DNA from: an uncultured Eubacteriales bacterium
GTDB lineage: Bacteria; Bacillota; Clostridia; Christensenellales; CAG-314
NCBI GenBank assembly: GCA_900544545.1
Contig: UQVY01000008.1
Coordinates: 32,136-96,135 of the forward strand
Direction: 5' to 3'
DNA length: 64,000 nt
The notes under the pieces are model-generated. The model made no database searches. It was not told the origin of the DNA and worked only from the letters and a program-made list of their open reading frames with translations. Below, piece by piece: positions 57,193 through 64,000 of the stretch (position 1 is its first letter; each line of letters opens with the position of its first letter). The position numbers were made by a program, and so were the translations under genes.

Positions 57193-57711
57193 TCAGCATA
57201 TTCTGCACACGAGACAGGAAAGTACGACCGAAAGATAAGTTACGACGAGTCCGAGGATTATCGGTTTTCCGAGCCGTCTGACGCCCGTTCCCGCAAAGTA
57301 CACCGCCGAGATATAAAAAACCGTTTCGCTCGACGCGCTGACGACGGCGGCGCATCTCCCGATATAAGAATCCGCCCCGTACCGCGCCAGAACGTCTTCC
57401 AGTACGGCAAGAGAACCTCCGCCCGAAAAGGGCTTAACCACTATGAGCGGAAGAAGTTCTTCGGGTACGCCCAAAGGCACGAGCAACGGCGACAAAGCCG
57501 TCGAAATGAACGTTATAAGTCCCGATTCGCGCATAAGGTCGATCAATATGAATACGGAAGCCACGTAAGGAAAAAGATTTACCGCAAGAGGAACGCTTTC
57601 CTTCGCGCCTTCGAGAAAACTTCCGTAAACGTTGACTTTCTTTGCCGAAGCGACGACTATGACGAGTATGAGAACTATCGGGATTATAAGGTCGGCTATA
57701 CTAAGTTTCAT
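57193..57711 (-). CDS. spmB: spore maturation protein B
   Basis: 172 residues, a membrane protein with a nucleoside-recognition (gate) domain. The family pattern is clear: LSIADLIIPIVLI at the start, KVNVYGSFLEGAKESVPLAV, LFPYVASVFILIDLMRESGL and PFSGGGSLAVLEDV, all close to Bacillus SpmB. SpmB acts with SpmA in dehydration of the spore core. No spmA lies next to it, which is unusual since the two are normally adjacent. Neither the ATG at 57711 nor the TTG at 57717 has a clear ribosome site. Confidence 0.88.
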   Translation of the reverse strand: MKLSIADLIIPIVLILVIVVASAKKVNVYGSFLEGAKESVPLAVNLFPYVASVFILIDLMRESGLITFISTALSPLLVPLGVPEELLPLIVVKPFSGGGSLAVLEDVLARYGADSYIGRCAAVVSASSETVFYISAVYFAGTGVRRLGKPIILGLVVTYLSVVLSCLVCRIC

Positions 57712-57852
57712 AATCAATATATACGCCGCTTGCCGGAGAATAATTCCGCGGCAGTCTCCGCCGATTCGGTTTTCCGCGTCGCGCGCTCCCGGATTTTACA
57801 ATCCGCAATCGGTCCCCAAATAACAAATCCTTACATAAAGAGAGGTTTTAAA

Positions 57853-59121
57853 ATGCAGTTTACCGAATTCACAGAAAAGTCTTACACCGCTTATCACGCA
57901 ACGCAGAACGTAATATCCGTTCTCCGCGAAAACGGCTTTACCGAGCTTAAACAGTCGGAAAAATGGATAGTAGAAAAAGGAAAAGGCTATTATACCGTAG
58001 CCGACGGCTCCGCTCTCATAGCTTTCAAAGCCGGCGGAGAGATTTTCAATATCGTTGCGGCTCACACCGATTCGCCCTGCTTCAAACTCAAGGGCAATCC
58101 CGAAATGAAAGACGGCTATTACGTCCGCCTCAACACCGAAACCTACGGCGGCGGTCTTTATTACACCTTCCTCGACCGCCCTCTCCGCATAGCCGGAAGA
58201 CTCGTTACTCTTTCTCCCGACGGAAAGATAAAAGCAAGAAACGTAGTTTCGGATTTCGCGGTAACCGTTCCTTCTCTCGCTATTCATATGAACCGCGAAG
58301 CAAATAAAGGTCTCGCGCTCAATCCTCAGGTCGATACCCTTCCTCTCGTTGCCGAAGGAAAAGACGCCGACATCGTCAAAGCTCTCGCAGAGAAGGTCTG
58401 CGCCGAAAACGAAACCGTCGTCGAAAGCGACTTGTTCGTCGTAAGCGACACCAAGCCCTATACTTACGGATTAAACGGCGAATTCCTCGCTTCCCCGAGG
58501 CTCGACGACCTCTGCGGAATCTACGGAGCGATAACCGCTCTTATCCGCAGCAACGGACCTTCGACCGCGGTAGCCGCCTGCCTCGACAACGAAGAAGTAG
58601 GAAGCTCTACCAAACAGGGTGCGGGCGGAACTTTCCTTAAACACACCCTCAAAAGGATTGCCGAAGCTCTCGGATTCGAAGACTTCAGGCGCAGCCTCGC
58701 TTCATCTTTTATGGTAAGCACCGACAACGCCCATTCCTTCCACCCCGCTCATCCGGAAAAAAACGATCCTACCGTAAAACCGGTTATGAACGGGGGTATC
58801 GTCGTCAAACATCACGGCAATCAGAGTTATACGACAGACGCGGTAAGCTCCGCCGTCATCAAAACCATTTTCGCCAAAAACGATGTTAGATTCCAGGACT
58901 TCTATAACCGCTCCGATTCTCAGAGCGGAGGCACTCTCGGCGCTATTTCTTCCCGTCAGCTCTCGATAAGAAGCGTGGATATCGGTCTCGCTCAGCTCGC
59001 TATGCACAGCGCCTGCGAAACGATAGGTTCGTCCGATATGACCGCCCTCGAAAACGGTCTCACAGCTTTCTATAACGCAAAAATCTCAGCCGACGGTTAC
59101 GACGGAATGAAAATAGAGTAA
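57853..59121 (+). CDS. M18 family aminopeptidase
   Basis: 422 residues, a cytoplasmic dodecameric aminopeptidase of the M18 (aspartyl aminopeptidase/ApeB) family. Zinc ligands are in AAHTDSPCFKLKG (about 78), LDDLCGIYG, DNEEVGSSTKQGAGG and STDNAHSFHPAHPEK; KHHGNQSYTTDAV near residue 320 is also typical. The ATG at 57853 has AGAGG upstream and gives the family N-terminus (TEKSYTAYHATQN); the frame is open 293 codons further upstream but that part lies antisense to spmB and is not coding. It is a single gene, convergent with tadA. Confidence 0.94.
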   Translation: MQFTEFTEKSYTAYHATQNVISVLRENGFTELKQSEKWIVEKGKGYYTVADGSALIAFKAGGEIFNIVAAHTDSPCFKLKGNPEMKDGYYVRLNTETYGGGLYYTFLDRPLRIAGRLVTLSPDGKIKARNVVSDFAVTVPSLAIHMNREANKGLALNPQVDTLPLVAEGKDADIVKALAEKVCAENETVVESDLFVVSDTKPYTYGLNGEFLASPRLDDLCGIYGAITALIRSNGPSTAVAACLDNEEVGSSTKQGAGGTFLKHTLKRIAEALGFEDFRRSLASSFMVSTDNAHSFHPAHPEKNDPTVKPVMNGGIVVKHHGNQSYTTDAVSSAVIKTIFAKNDVRFQDFYNRSDSQSGGTLGAISSRQLSIRSVDIGLAQLAMHSACETIGSSDMTALENGLTAFYNAKISADGYDGMKIE

Positions 59122-59338
59122 ATCTCAACCTTTCCGTGAAAAGACCGAGCAAAAAACTTCAAGAAAATTCCTCGCCGATTTCTTTCGGAAAAACAAGCCC
59201 GACGCCAAGTCAAAGACAGGTATTCGACCTATGAGATTAAGTTGTCCGGACGACTTATTTTCTCGCAAAGAGTGGATTTCCGTAGTCGGGCGAAGCCGTC
59301 GAAGTTCTCTATCAGACTTTCTCGAAAGAAAACAAAGG

Positions 59339-59971
59339 TCAGGATTTTCTCAGCGAGCGGAAGTAGTTTTTAAGTATTTCCGAGCATTGCGTTCCGAGAA
59401 CGCCGCCCGTTACGGAGAGCCTGTGGTTACAGATATTATACTCGTGCATATTTATGCAGGAACCGCAGGCTCCTCCGGCTTTGTCCGACGCGCCGAAAAC
59501 GACTCGCGGAATACGCGCGTTCACAGCCGCGCCGAGACACATCGGGCAGGGTTCGAGAGTTACGTAAAGCGTACAGCGTTCCAGTCGCCAGTCTCTGAAA
59601 ACACGGCAGGCTTTTTCGATTGCGAGAAGCTCCGCGTGTCCCGTGGCAAGTCCCTTTTCTTCGCGTTCATTCCGCGCGGAAGATATTATCTCGTTTCCGA
59701 AAACGACGACCGCACCTATGGGAACCTCCCCTTTTTTCGCGGCGAGTTCGCCTTGTTTCAGCGCGAGCGACATATAATATTCGTCCGAACCCTCGGGATA
59801 ATCGTTCTTCGTCCCTCTGGGTTTTTTAATTTTCGAAGGACATCTGTTGTTTTCGTTTTTTACTTCGTCCGAAGCTTTCTTGCTGCTCTTTTTCGCAACT
59901 CCGTTCTTTTTTTCGGCAATCCCGTTTTCGTTTTCAGTCATATCGTTTTTCTCTTTCGTTATATCGTTCAT
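59339..59971 (-). CDS. tadA: tRNA adenosine(34) deaminase TadA with N-terminal extension
   Basis: Converts A34 to inosine in tRNA-Arg. The deaminase domain (about 65-205) has the zinc and catalytic site GHAELLAIEKA and LEPCPMCLGAA, and the C-terminal GACGSCINMHEY segment. The first 60 residues are a low-complexity Lys/Glu/Asn extension with short repeats (TKEKNDMTENENGIAEKKNG), absent from typical 150-160 residue TadA. It may be read from a later start, but GGGGAAA before the first ATG supports the long form. Confidence 0.92.
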   Translation of the reverse strand: MNDITKEKNDMTENENGIAEKKNGVAKKSSKKASDEVKNENNRCPSKIKKPRGTKNDYPEGSDEYYMSLALKQGELAAKKGEVPIGAVVVFGNEIISSARNEREEKGLATGHAELLAIEKACRVFRDWRLERCTLYVTLEPCPMCLGAAVNARIPRVVFGASDKAGGACGSCINMHEYNICNHRLSVTGGVLGTQCSEILKNYFRSLRKS

Positions 59972-60010
59972 AATTCCGTTTCCCCTCGTCGGGATTTTCC
60001 TCGGGTAAGT

Positions 60011-61627
60011 TTATTGAGCCGAAGCTCTTTTCCGTTTTCTGTCCGAAACAAAGAACCTTATCTTCTCTCGCCAGAAAACCGCAAGCACCGTTAAATATAC
60101 GATTCCCGCGCCCGCAATAACGAGAATCGTTCCGGTCTTCGTACGGGAAAAGGGCATAAAAGCCTTGGCAAGCACTATAAAAAGCGTCATCGCGCAGGTC
60201 GCCGCAAGCGGACGAAGACATACGTCCGTCCAGTCCGTCCGAAGTCCGAGTTTCTTTTTAATGTACCACATATTTACGATACACGCAACAAGATTACAGG
60301 CGATATGCGAAAAAGCTTCCTCGTAAATGTTTATTGCGTCCGCACGATACAGAAAGAAATCCATAGAGCATTTTACCGCCGAACCCGCAGTCAAGGCTAT
60401 GACCGGAATATAAAACTTTCCGTTCGCCTGAAGGACGGAATTCGCCGTCATAAGCACGGACATAAATATTATGCTTCCCGAACCGACGGTCAGAAGCTTT
60501 GCGAAAATATCCGCGTCCGCGCCCGAAAATCCCGGGTAAAGCAGTCCGCAGACTTCTTCCGAAAGAAAAGCCAATCCGAACGCCGAAGGAAGGGATATAC
60601 CGAAGGATAACGCCATGGAAAGATTAAGCTTATCGGCTACTCCCTTTCCGTCCCCCGCCGCGCAGGACCTCGCCATTCCCGGAACGACCGAAGCCGCAAC
60701 TCCGGTTATAAGGACGGAAGGCATCGTTATAAGAGAATGCACCGGTCCCGACCATAAACCGTAAAGCTCCGTCCTGTTTTCCAGTCCGATAAGTTTCTGC
60801 ACCATAAGACTGTCTATAAGATGAGCAACGGGTAAAACTATCGCCGAAAGCGTCATAGGAAGAGCGCACGCAAGCAGAGTCTTCAGCTCTTTTTTCATAT
60901 CAAGCTCGGAAAATTCCCGCCTTTCTTCACGGTTTTTCGGACGCTTCTCCCCGAAAAGATAAATCCCGACCGTTACGATAAGTCCCGCAGTTTCCGAAGC
61001 CGTAACCGCAGCGACCGCCGCGTAAACCGCAGACAAAACGTCCGGAAGACAAAGACTCACCGCAATCAATCCGACAGCCGCCTTTACAACCTGCTCGATA
61101 ATCTGCGAAATCGCCGTCGGCTTCATATTCATTCTTCCGTGAAACCAGCCCTTGAACGCCGCGGTAACGCACTCCGCGGGTATCGCCGCCGCAACTACCC
61201 GATAAGCCGCCGCAAGCTCGGGCGTATTCTGCACGGTCGCAAGGATTTCCGCGAAAGCAAACAGTATTCCGCCGAAAACAAAGCCTATTCCGGACAAAAC
61301 CAGAAGCGCGCACCGAAAACACGACTTCGCTCCCGCGTAATCTCCCTTTTCGGTTTTCTCGGCGACGATTTTCGATACAGCCGTGGGAATTCCCGCAGCC
61401 GATAAGGTCACGAGAAGCGCGTAAAGCGGAAAAGCAAGCTGATACAGACCGATTCCGTACGCGCCGAGCATATTCGTCAGCGGAATCCGATAAACCGCCC
61501 CGATAATTTTCGCCGCGATTCCTCCAACGGTCAGCAAAGCCGCGCTTTTAAGGAATCCGCCCGAGCCTGCGGATTTTTCTGCCGAAATAATATTCGAGTC
61601 GACAATCTCGTTTTTCGTGGTTTTCAT
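60011..61627 (-). CDS. SpoVB/MurJ-type lipid flippase
   Basis: 538 residues, fourteen hydrophobic helices, of the MVF/polysaccharide-transport group (SpoVB, MurJ, YkvU). The start AALLTVGGIAAKIIGAVYRIPLTNMLG and GIGLYQLAFPLYALLVTLSAAGIPTAVSK are characteristic of the sporulation branch (SpoVB and YtgP/MurJ-like). It flips a lipid-linked precursor across the membrane, probably for peptidoglycan or spore cortex. Which member cannot be fixed. It lies 39 bases upstream of tadA on the same strand. The ribosome site is weak. Confidence 0.88.
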   Translation of the reverse strand: MKTTKNEIVDSNIISAEKSAGSGGFLKSAALLTVGGIAAKIIGAVYRIPLTNMLGAYGIGLYQLAFPLYALLVTLSAAGIPTAVSKIVAEKTEKGDYAGAKSCFRCALLVLSGIGFVFGGILFAFAEILATVQNTPELAAAYRVVAAAIPAECVTAAFKGWFHGRMNMKPTAISQIIEQVVKAAVGLIAVSLCLPDVLSAVYAAVAAVTASETAGLIVTVGIYLFGEKRPKNREERREFSELDMKKELKTLLACALPMTLSAIVLPVAHLIDSLMVQKLIGLENRTELYGLWSGPVHSLITMPSVLITGVAASVVPGMARSCAAGDGKGVADKLNLSMALSFGISLPSAFGLAFLSEEVCGLLYPGFSGADADIFAKLLTVGSGSIIFMSVLMTANSVLQANGKFYIPVIALTAGSAVKCSMDFFLYRADAINIYEEAFSHIACNLVACIVNMWYIKKKLGLRTDWTDVCLRPLAATCAMTLFIVLAKAFMPFSRTKTGTILVIAGAGIVYLTVLAVFWREKIRFFVSDRKRKRASAQ

Positions 61628-61802
61628 AAGCCTATTATATGTAAGAAGACTCTTCCCGATTCGTTTTTTTCGGGCGAAAAAATCGCGTTCGGACTTGTTT
61701 TTGAGTTTCTTTTGCGAATTGTGATAAAGACTTCACTTGACTTTCCTTCACTTATCCCCCCCCCGCACATAATTTACATATTTAATCATCGCAATGATTT
61801 CA

Positions 61803-61918
61803 CTTTCCTTTGTTAAATTACTTTATTCTGTCACAATAGCATATTTTGCTTGACAGATTCATCGAATTAAGGTTAAAATTAGGTCGTCGAAGGTTTGCAG
61901 AGAGGAAGACTTGGGGGT
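61803..61918 (+). promoter_or_regulatory. promoter and leader module of pilin gene 2, shared with pilin gene 1
   Basis: TTGACA (61850-61855) and TAAAAT (61874-61879), 18 bases apart. From CTTTCC (61803) to the -35 the sequence parallels that before pilin 1 (TTCTGTCACAA, TTTTGCTTGAC), and GACTTGGGGGT (61908-61918) again begins 34 bases after the start of the -10. A C-run (about 61757-61765) lies upstream in both. The leader is about 40 bases longer than in pilin 1 and holds a GC-rich stem (CGGCGGGCCGACG). Nothing else is seen in 61628-61802. Confidence 0.8.
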
Positions 61919-61999
61919 TTTTCTCGGCGGGCCGACGCGTTTCGGGGCAAGGGTAGTGGCTCGCTCCGAGGGTAAAATAACAGAAAAGGGGAAAACATT

Positions 62000-62527
62000 A
62001 TGAAAAAACGTCTCAACAAAAAGGGTTTTACGCTCGTTGAATTGCTGGTAGTCATCGTTATTATCGGTATTCTCGCGGCGGTCATCATCCCGAACGTAGC
62101 GAACAACATAGAAAAAGCAAATAAATCCGCGGCTGAACAGGACGCAGCTGCAGCTTATAAAGAAGTTCTCAGCGCACTTGAACTCGATAAAGACGACGTC
62201 GCTCCCGAGAATTTCTTCTATATCACCGCTAATTATGTCGTTTATGTGAAAAACGGTGCCGTTCAGGGTTCTGTTAAGAAATCTGATGTTACTAATACGA
62301 AACTGACTGTATCGGCAGAAGAAAATAAGCCTGAAGCTTTGAATCATTTTATGGGAGAAAATGCTGCTTTGACGAAAGGCGATGTCGTTGTTGACGCTTC
62401 CGCGGCAGAAGTTAAGTATGGTACGTGGAATGGAGAGGCAGCTACAGCTGGCAAATTTGTACAGTTCTGGATTGACGCAAACGGAAATAAGACTCCTAAG
62501 GACCCGAATGCTCCTGCACAGCCTTAG
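62000..62527 (+). CDS. type IV pilin-like prepilin 2 (stop is a TAG inside an open tail)
   Basis: 175 residues to the TAG. Same design as pilin 1: MKKRLNKKG, then FTLVELLVVIVIIGILAAVI with Glu at mature position 5, and the shared stretch AEQ..A...Y.EVLSAL.L into a polar globular domain of about 110 residues without cysteines. The C-terminal part is Pro/Asn-rich (NKTPKDPNAPAQP). After the TAG the frame continues 18 codons (Gly/Pro/Ser/Glu-rich) to TAA at 62582-62584 and then a terminator. The start has AAAAGGGGAAAAC upstream. It is an orphan pilin gene, 35 kb from its paralogue. Confidence 0.92.
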   Translation: MKKRLNKKGFTLVELLVVIVIIGILAAVIIPNVANNIEKANKSAAEQDAAAAYKEVLSALELDKDDVAPENFFYITANYVVYVKNGAVQGSVKKSDVTNTKLTVSAEENKPEALNHFMGENAALTKGDVVVDASAAEVKYGTWNGEAATAGKFVQFWIDANGNKTPKDPNAPAQP

Positions 62528-62598
62528 GGTGGAAACCCTTCTGCTCCTGCCGGAGGTGAAGACAACAGTGGTACACAGGAATAATCCCAATAAAAACC

Positions 62599-62631
62599 AA
62601 TCCGCCTCGAGGGTAAGGGGCGGATTTTTTT
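62599..62631 (+). terminator. terminator of pilin gene 2
   Basis: AATCCGCC (62599-62606) pairs with GGCGGATT (62619-62626), followed by T residues to 62631. It lies 15 bases after the distal TAA, not right after the TAG. Confidence 0.88.
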
Positions 62632-62690
62632 ATACGGATTTTTTCCGCCCGAATCGCGATAAAATCCCTCGTTTTTTCCGCGGAAAACGC

Positions 62691-62719
62691 TTGATTTTTC
62701 CGCGATTTTCTGCTATAAT
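62691..62719 (+). promoter_or_regulatory. promoter of tRNA-Cys
   Basis: TTGATT (62691-62696), 17 bases, a perfect TATAAT (62714-62719), 21 bases before the tRNA 5' end. Confidence 0.88.
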
Positions 62720-62740
62720 ATCCGAGCTGCACACAAAAAC

Positions 62741-62814
62741 GGCACCATAGCCAAGAGGTAAGGCAGAGGTCTGCAAAATCTTTACCCCCGGTTCGATTCC
62801 GGGTGGTGCCTCCA
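62741..62814 (+). tRNA. tRNA-Cys (GCA)
   Basis: 74 bases including an encoded CCA. Acceptor stem GGCACCA/TGGTGCC with T as discriminator (U73 is the identity base of tRNA-Cys), anticodon loop CTGCAAA giving GCA, T-loop TTCGATT. It lies 245 bases upstream of a gene array whose products carry ten cysteines each. Confidence 0.95.
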
Positions 62815-62822
62815 TTATCCGA

Positions 62823-62852
62823 AAGCCCTTCTATCCGAGGGCTTTTTCTTTT
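62823..62852 (+). terminator. terminator of tRNA-Cys
   Basis: AAGCCCT (62823-62829) pairs with AGGGCTT (62838-62844), followed by TTTCTTTTT. Confidence 0.88.
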
Positions 62853-62886
62853 TCTGTCATAAAAGCGATTCGCTCCTGAAAATTAG

Positions 62887-62915
62887 TTGAAAAATTCCTC
62901 TTTTTTTGGTAAAAT
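62887..62915 (+). promoter_or_regulatory. promoter of the Nif11-leader array
   Basis: TTGAAA (62887-62892), 17 bases, TAAAAT (62910-62915). It would give a leader RNA of about 140 bases before the first precursor gene. Confidence 0.85.
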
Positions 62916-62934
62916 AAAATAAGTACGAAAATTC

Positions 62935-63038
62935 GGACAAAAGTTTTTCGATTTTTTTATGAAAACTTTAGTCCTTTCTCCCGACTCTTTCGTATAAACA
63001 ATCAAAGACCGAACGGAAATCTGCGTTTTATCGTTCGG
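62935..63038 (+). promoter_or_regulatory. two hairpins in the leader of the Nif11-leader array
   Basis: Hairpin 1: 62935-62949 pairs with 62961-62974 over 13 or so base pairs (GGAC-AAAGTTTT with its complement), loop GATTTTTTTAT. Hairpin 2: CCGAACG (63009-63015) pairs with CGTTCGG (63032-63038), ending 10 bases before the AAGGAG of the first gene. Together they could control translation or mRNA stability. Neither resembles a known riboswitch. Confidence 0.55.
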
Positions 63039-63059
63039 AAAAACCAAAAGGAGAAAAAA

Positions 63060-63470
63060 ATGGAACTTACACACGAAATACTCGAAAAAGCCAAAAACAC
63101 GAAATCCGCGGAAGAACTTATGAATCTCGCAAAAGAAAACGATTTCGCACTCGCCGAAGAAGAAGCGAAAGCGTATTTCGAACAGCTCCACAAGACCGGA
63201 GAAATGTCCGACGACGAACTCGATAACGTAGCCGGAGGAGGCTGCCGCAAGAACGGACACCTCGTCGTAACCGTAGCTTACAGCTGTGACCTCTGGAAAT
63301 GCAAGGACCATCCCTATTCCGGTACGAAACGCGACAAAAGGGCTTTGGAAGGTTCCGCCACGCTCTGCGCGGAATTCTGCGCGGAATGCGGAAAAAGTAT
63401 GATTTGTAATAACTGTTATTACTGCAAGTACGAAAAAGGCTTGTGGCTCTGCTATAATCCCGGCAAATAA
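63060..63470 (+). CDS. Nif11-leader precursor 1 with Cys-rich core
   Basis: 136 residues. Residues 1-61 are a Nif11-like leader (ELTHEILEKAKNTKSAEEL, KENDF, EEAKAYFEQL, then GEMSDDELDNVAGGG), ending in the Gly-Gly type site used by peptidase-containing ABC exporters. The core (62-136) has ten cysteines, including WKCKDH, FCAECG and a final CNNCYYC segment followed by YEKGLWLC. The CxxH and CxxC pairs, 22 residues apart, look like metal ligands of a zinc ribbon. Nif11 leaders belong to precursors of ribosomally made peptides; no modifying enzyme or exporter lies within the window. AAGGAG lies 6 bases before the ATG. It is the first of at least three tandem copies. Confidence 0.85.
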   Translation: MELTHEILEKAKNTKSAEELMNLAKENDFALAEEEAKAYFEQLHKTGEMSDDELDNVAGGGCRKNGHLVVTVAYSCDLWKCKDHPYSGTKRDKRALEGSATLCAEFCAECGKSMICNNCYYCKYEKGLWLCYNPGK

Positions 63471-63504
63471 GCCGCTTTTAAATCGAATCGAAAGGAGAAT
63501 GAAA

Positions 63505-63909
63505 ATGAATATTACACCCGAACTTATCGAAAGTGCAAAAAAGGCTAAATCCATCGAAGAACTTCTGACTCTCGCAAAAGAAAACGGATTCGAACTTTCC
63601 GAAGAGGAAGCAAAAGCGTATTACGAACAGTTTCATAAAACCGGAGAAATGTCCGACGACGAACTCGATAACGTAGCCGGAGGAGGCTGTTACACAAAAG
63701 ACGGCAGATTGGTCGTAACAGCATTTCATTTCTGTAACGCTTGGAAATGCTCTGCGTGCGGAAAGTCCTGGGAGCGTAAATACCGGTATGAATCCAGCTA
63801 TGGCAGTGAACTCGTCTGTCCGGATTGCGGAAAAACCGCCAATTGCGGTTCCTGCAAATACTGTTCTTACGAGAAGGGTTTGTGGCTTTGCAACAGAAAA
63901 ACGAAATAA
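63505..63909 (+). CDS. Nif11-leader precursor 2 with zinc-ribbon-like core
   Basis: 134 residues. Leader 1-61 is like copy 1 (ITPELIESAKKAKSIEEL...GEMSDDELDNVAGGG). The core (62-134) also has ten cysteines: WKCSACGKSW, then VCPDCG 19 residues on, then NCGSCKYCSYEKGLWLC. CxxCG and CPxCG knuckles are those of zinc ribbons. The ATG at 63505 was preferred over the one at 63499, since the latter would be only two bases from the GGAG. It is 34 bases after copy 1, so the two are co-transcribed. Confidence 0.85.
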   Translation: MNITPELIESAKKAKSIEELLTLAKENGFELSEEEAKAYYEQFHKTGEMSDDELDNVAGGGCYTKDGRLVVTAFHFCNAWKCSACGKSWERKYRYESSYGSELVCPDCGKTANCGSCKYCSYEKGLWLCNRKTK

Positions 63910-63958
63910 TTATTCCAAGGTTAACATAAAAAAACGTAATTCAATAAGGAGAATGAAA

Positions 63959-64000
63959 ATGAATATTACACCCGAACTTATCGAAAGTGCAAAAAAGGCT
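63959..64000 (+). CDS. Nif11-leader precursor 3 (first 14 codons, runs off the window)
   Basis: Only the first 14 codons are in the window. Including the ribosome site, 55 bases (63946-64000) are identical to 63492-63546 of copy 2, so this is a further, recent copy. The array therefore continues beyond 64000, where modification or export genes could lie. Confidence 0.8.
   Translation, partial: MNITPELIESAKKA

Noticed and set aside
56974..57852. Plus-strand frame open for 293 codons upstream of the M18 aminopeptidase start
   Set aside because: It lies antisense to spmB and across the intergenic region, lacks family features and ribosome site, and is rich in Arg and Lys as expected for antisense of this codon usage.
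63060..63909. Calling the array lanthipeptide or sactipeptide precursors
   Set aside because: No modifying enzyme is in the window and the Cys spacing fits a metal-binding fold at least as well, so the product class is left open.

Overview
The window is 64 kb of chromosome from a low-to-mid GC Gram-positive anaerobe, most likely an uncultured spore-forming Clostridia lineage. Supporting this are the sporulation genes spoIIE, spmB and a SpoVB-type flippase, the diadenylate cyclase CdaA, an energy-coupling-factor (ECF) transporter ATPase, a DNA polymerase I with a degenerate proofreading domain, class II aldolase, and AGGAGG-type ribosome sites with TTGACA/TATAAT promoters. A genus cannot be named from the sequence alone. 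About 50 protein genes and two tRNA genes (Pro-CGG and Cys-GCA) are supported. No rRNA, CRISPR array, transposase, integrase or phage genes were seen.

Layout. 1-8.1 kb (minus strand): adk-map-KOW protein-infA, then mfd, a PrsA-like lipoprotein and a cut-off ecfA. These look like pieces of the conserved spc/alpha ribosomal region with the ribosomal genes missing. 8.3-12 kb: a pgk-tpiA-gpmI glycolytic operon with its own promoter and terminator, followed by spoIIE. 15-17.2 kb (plus): an overlapping pair made of a short QueG-like iron-sulfur protein and a degenerate glycerol-1-phosphate-dehydrogenase-like protein. 17.3-25 kb (minus): flavin reductase-like protein, tRNA-Pro, DUF1015 protein, cdaA with a tiny CdaR-like membrane anchor, coaE, polA and fba. 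fba diverges from gap (plus) across a palindromic spacer. 26.4-32.3 kb: a type IV pilin-like gene, mgtE with a leader ORF (convergent with the pilin), then guaB-guaA.

32.3-57.7 kb is almost entirely minus strand: membrane and regulatory genes, an ECF S component operon, oligoendopeptidase, a reductase, an ABC-F ATPase, hisS, pgi, a phosphohexomutase-like relic, ftsY, smc, rnc, plsX, a phosphoesterase, a family 2 glycosidase and spmB. 57.8-61.6 kb: M18 aminopeptidase, tadA and a SpoVB/MurJ-type flippase. 61.7-64 kb is the accessory end: a second pilin paralogue, tRNA-Cys, and a tandem array of Nif11-leader precursors with cysteine-rich cores that runs off the window.

The most unusual material is at two places. 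First, the Nif11 array: each precursor has a leader ending in GGG and a core of about 75 residues with ten cysteines. The core spacing resembles a zinc ribbon, including a Cys-to-His swap at a presumed ligand. Second, the two pilin paralogues lie 35 kb apart. They share a promoter-upstream block and a leader element at the same distance from the -10 box. In both, an in-frame TAG splits a Pro/Ser/Gly/Glu-rich tail that continues to a TAA 18-21 codons later, although TAG serves as an ordinary stop for many other genes here. Other points of interest are a CdaR reduced to its membrane anchor, a leader ORF before mgtE, a five-cysteine tail on GAPDH, a family 2 glycosidase lacking its usual acid/base Glu, and a rearranged spc/alpha region.
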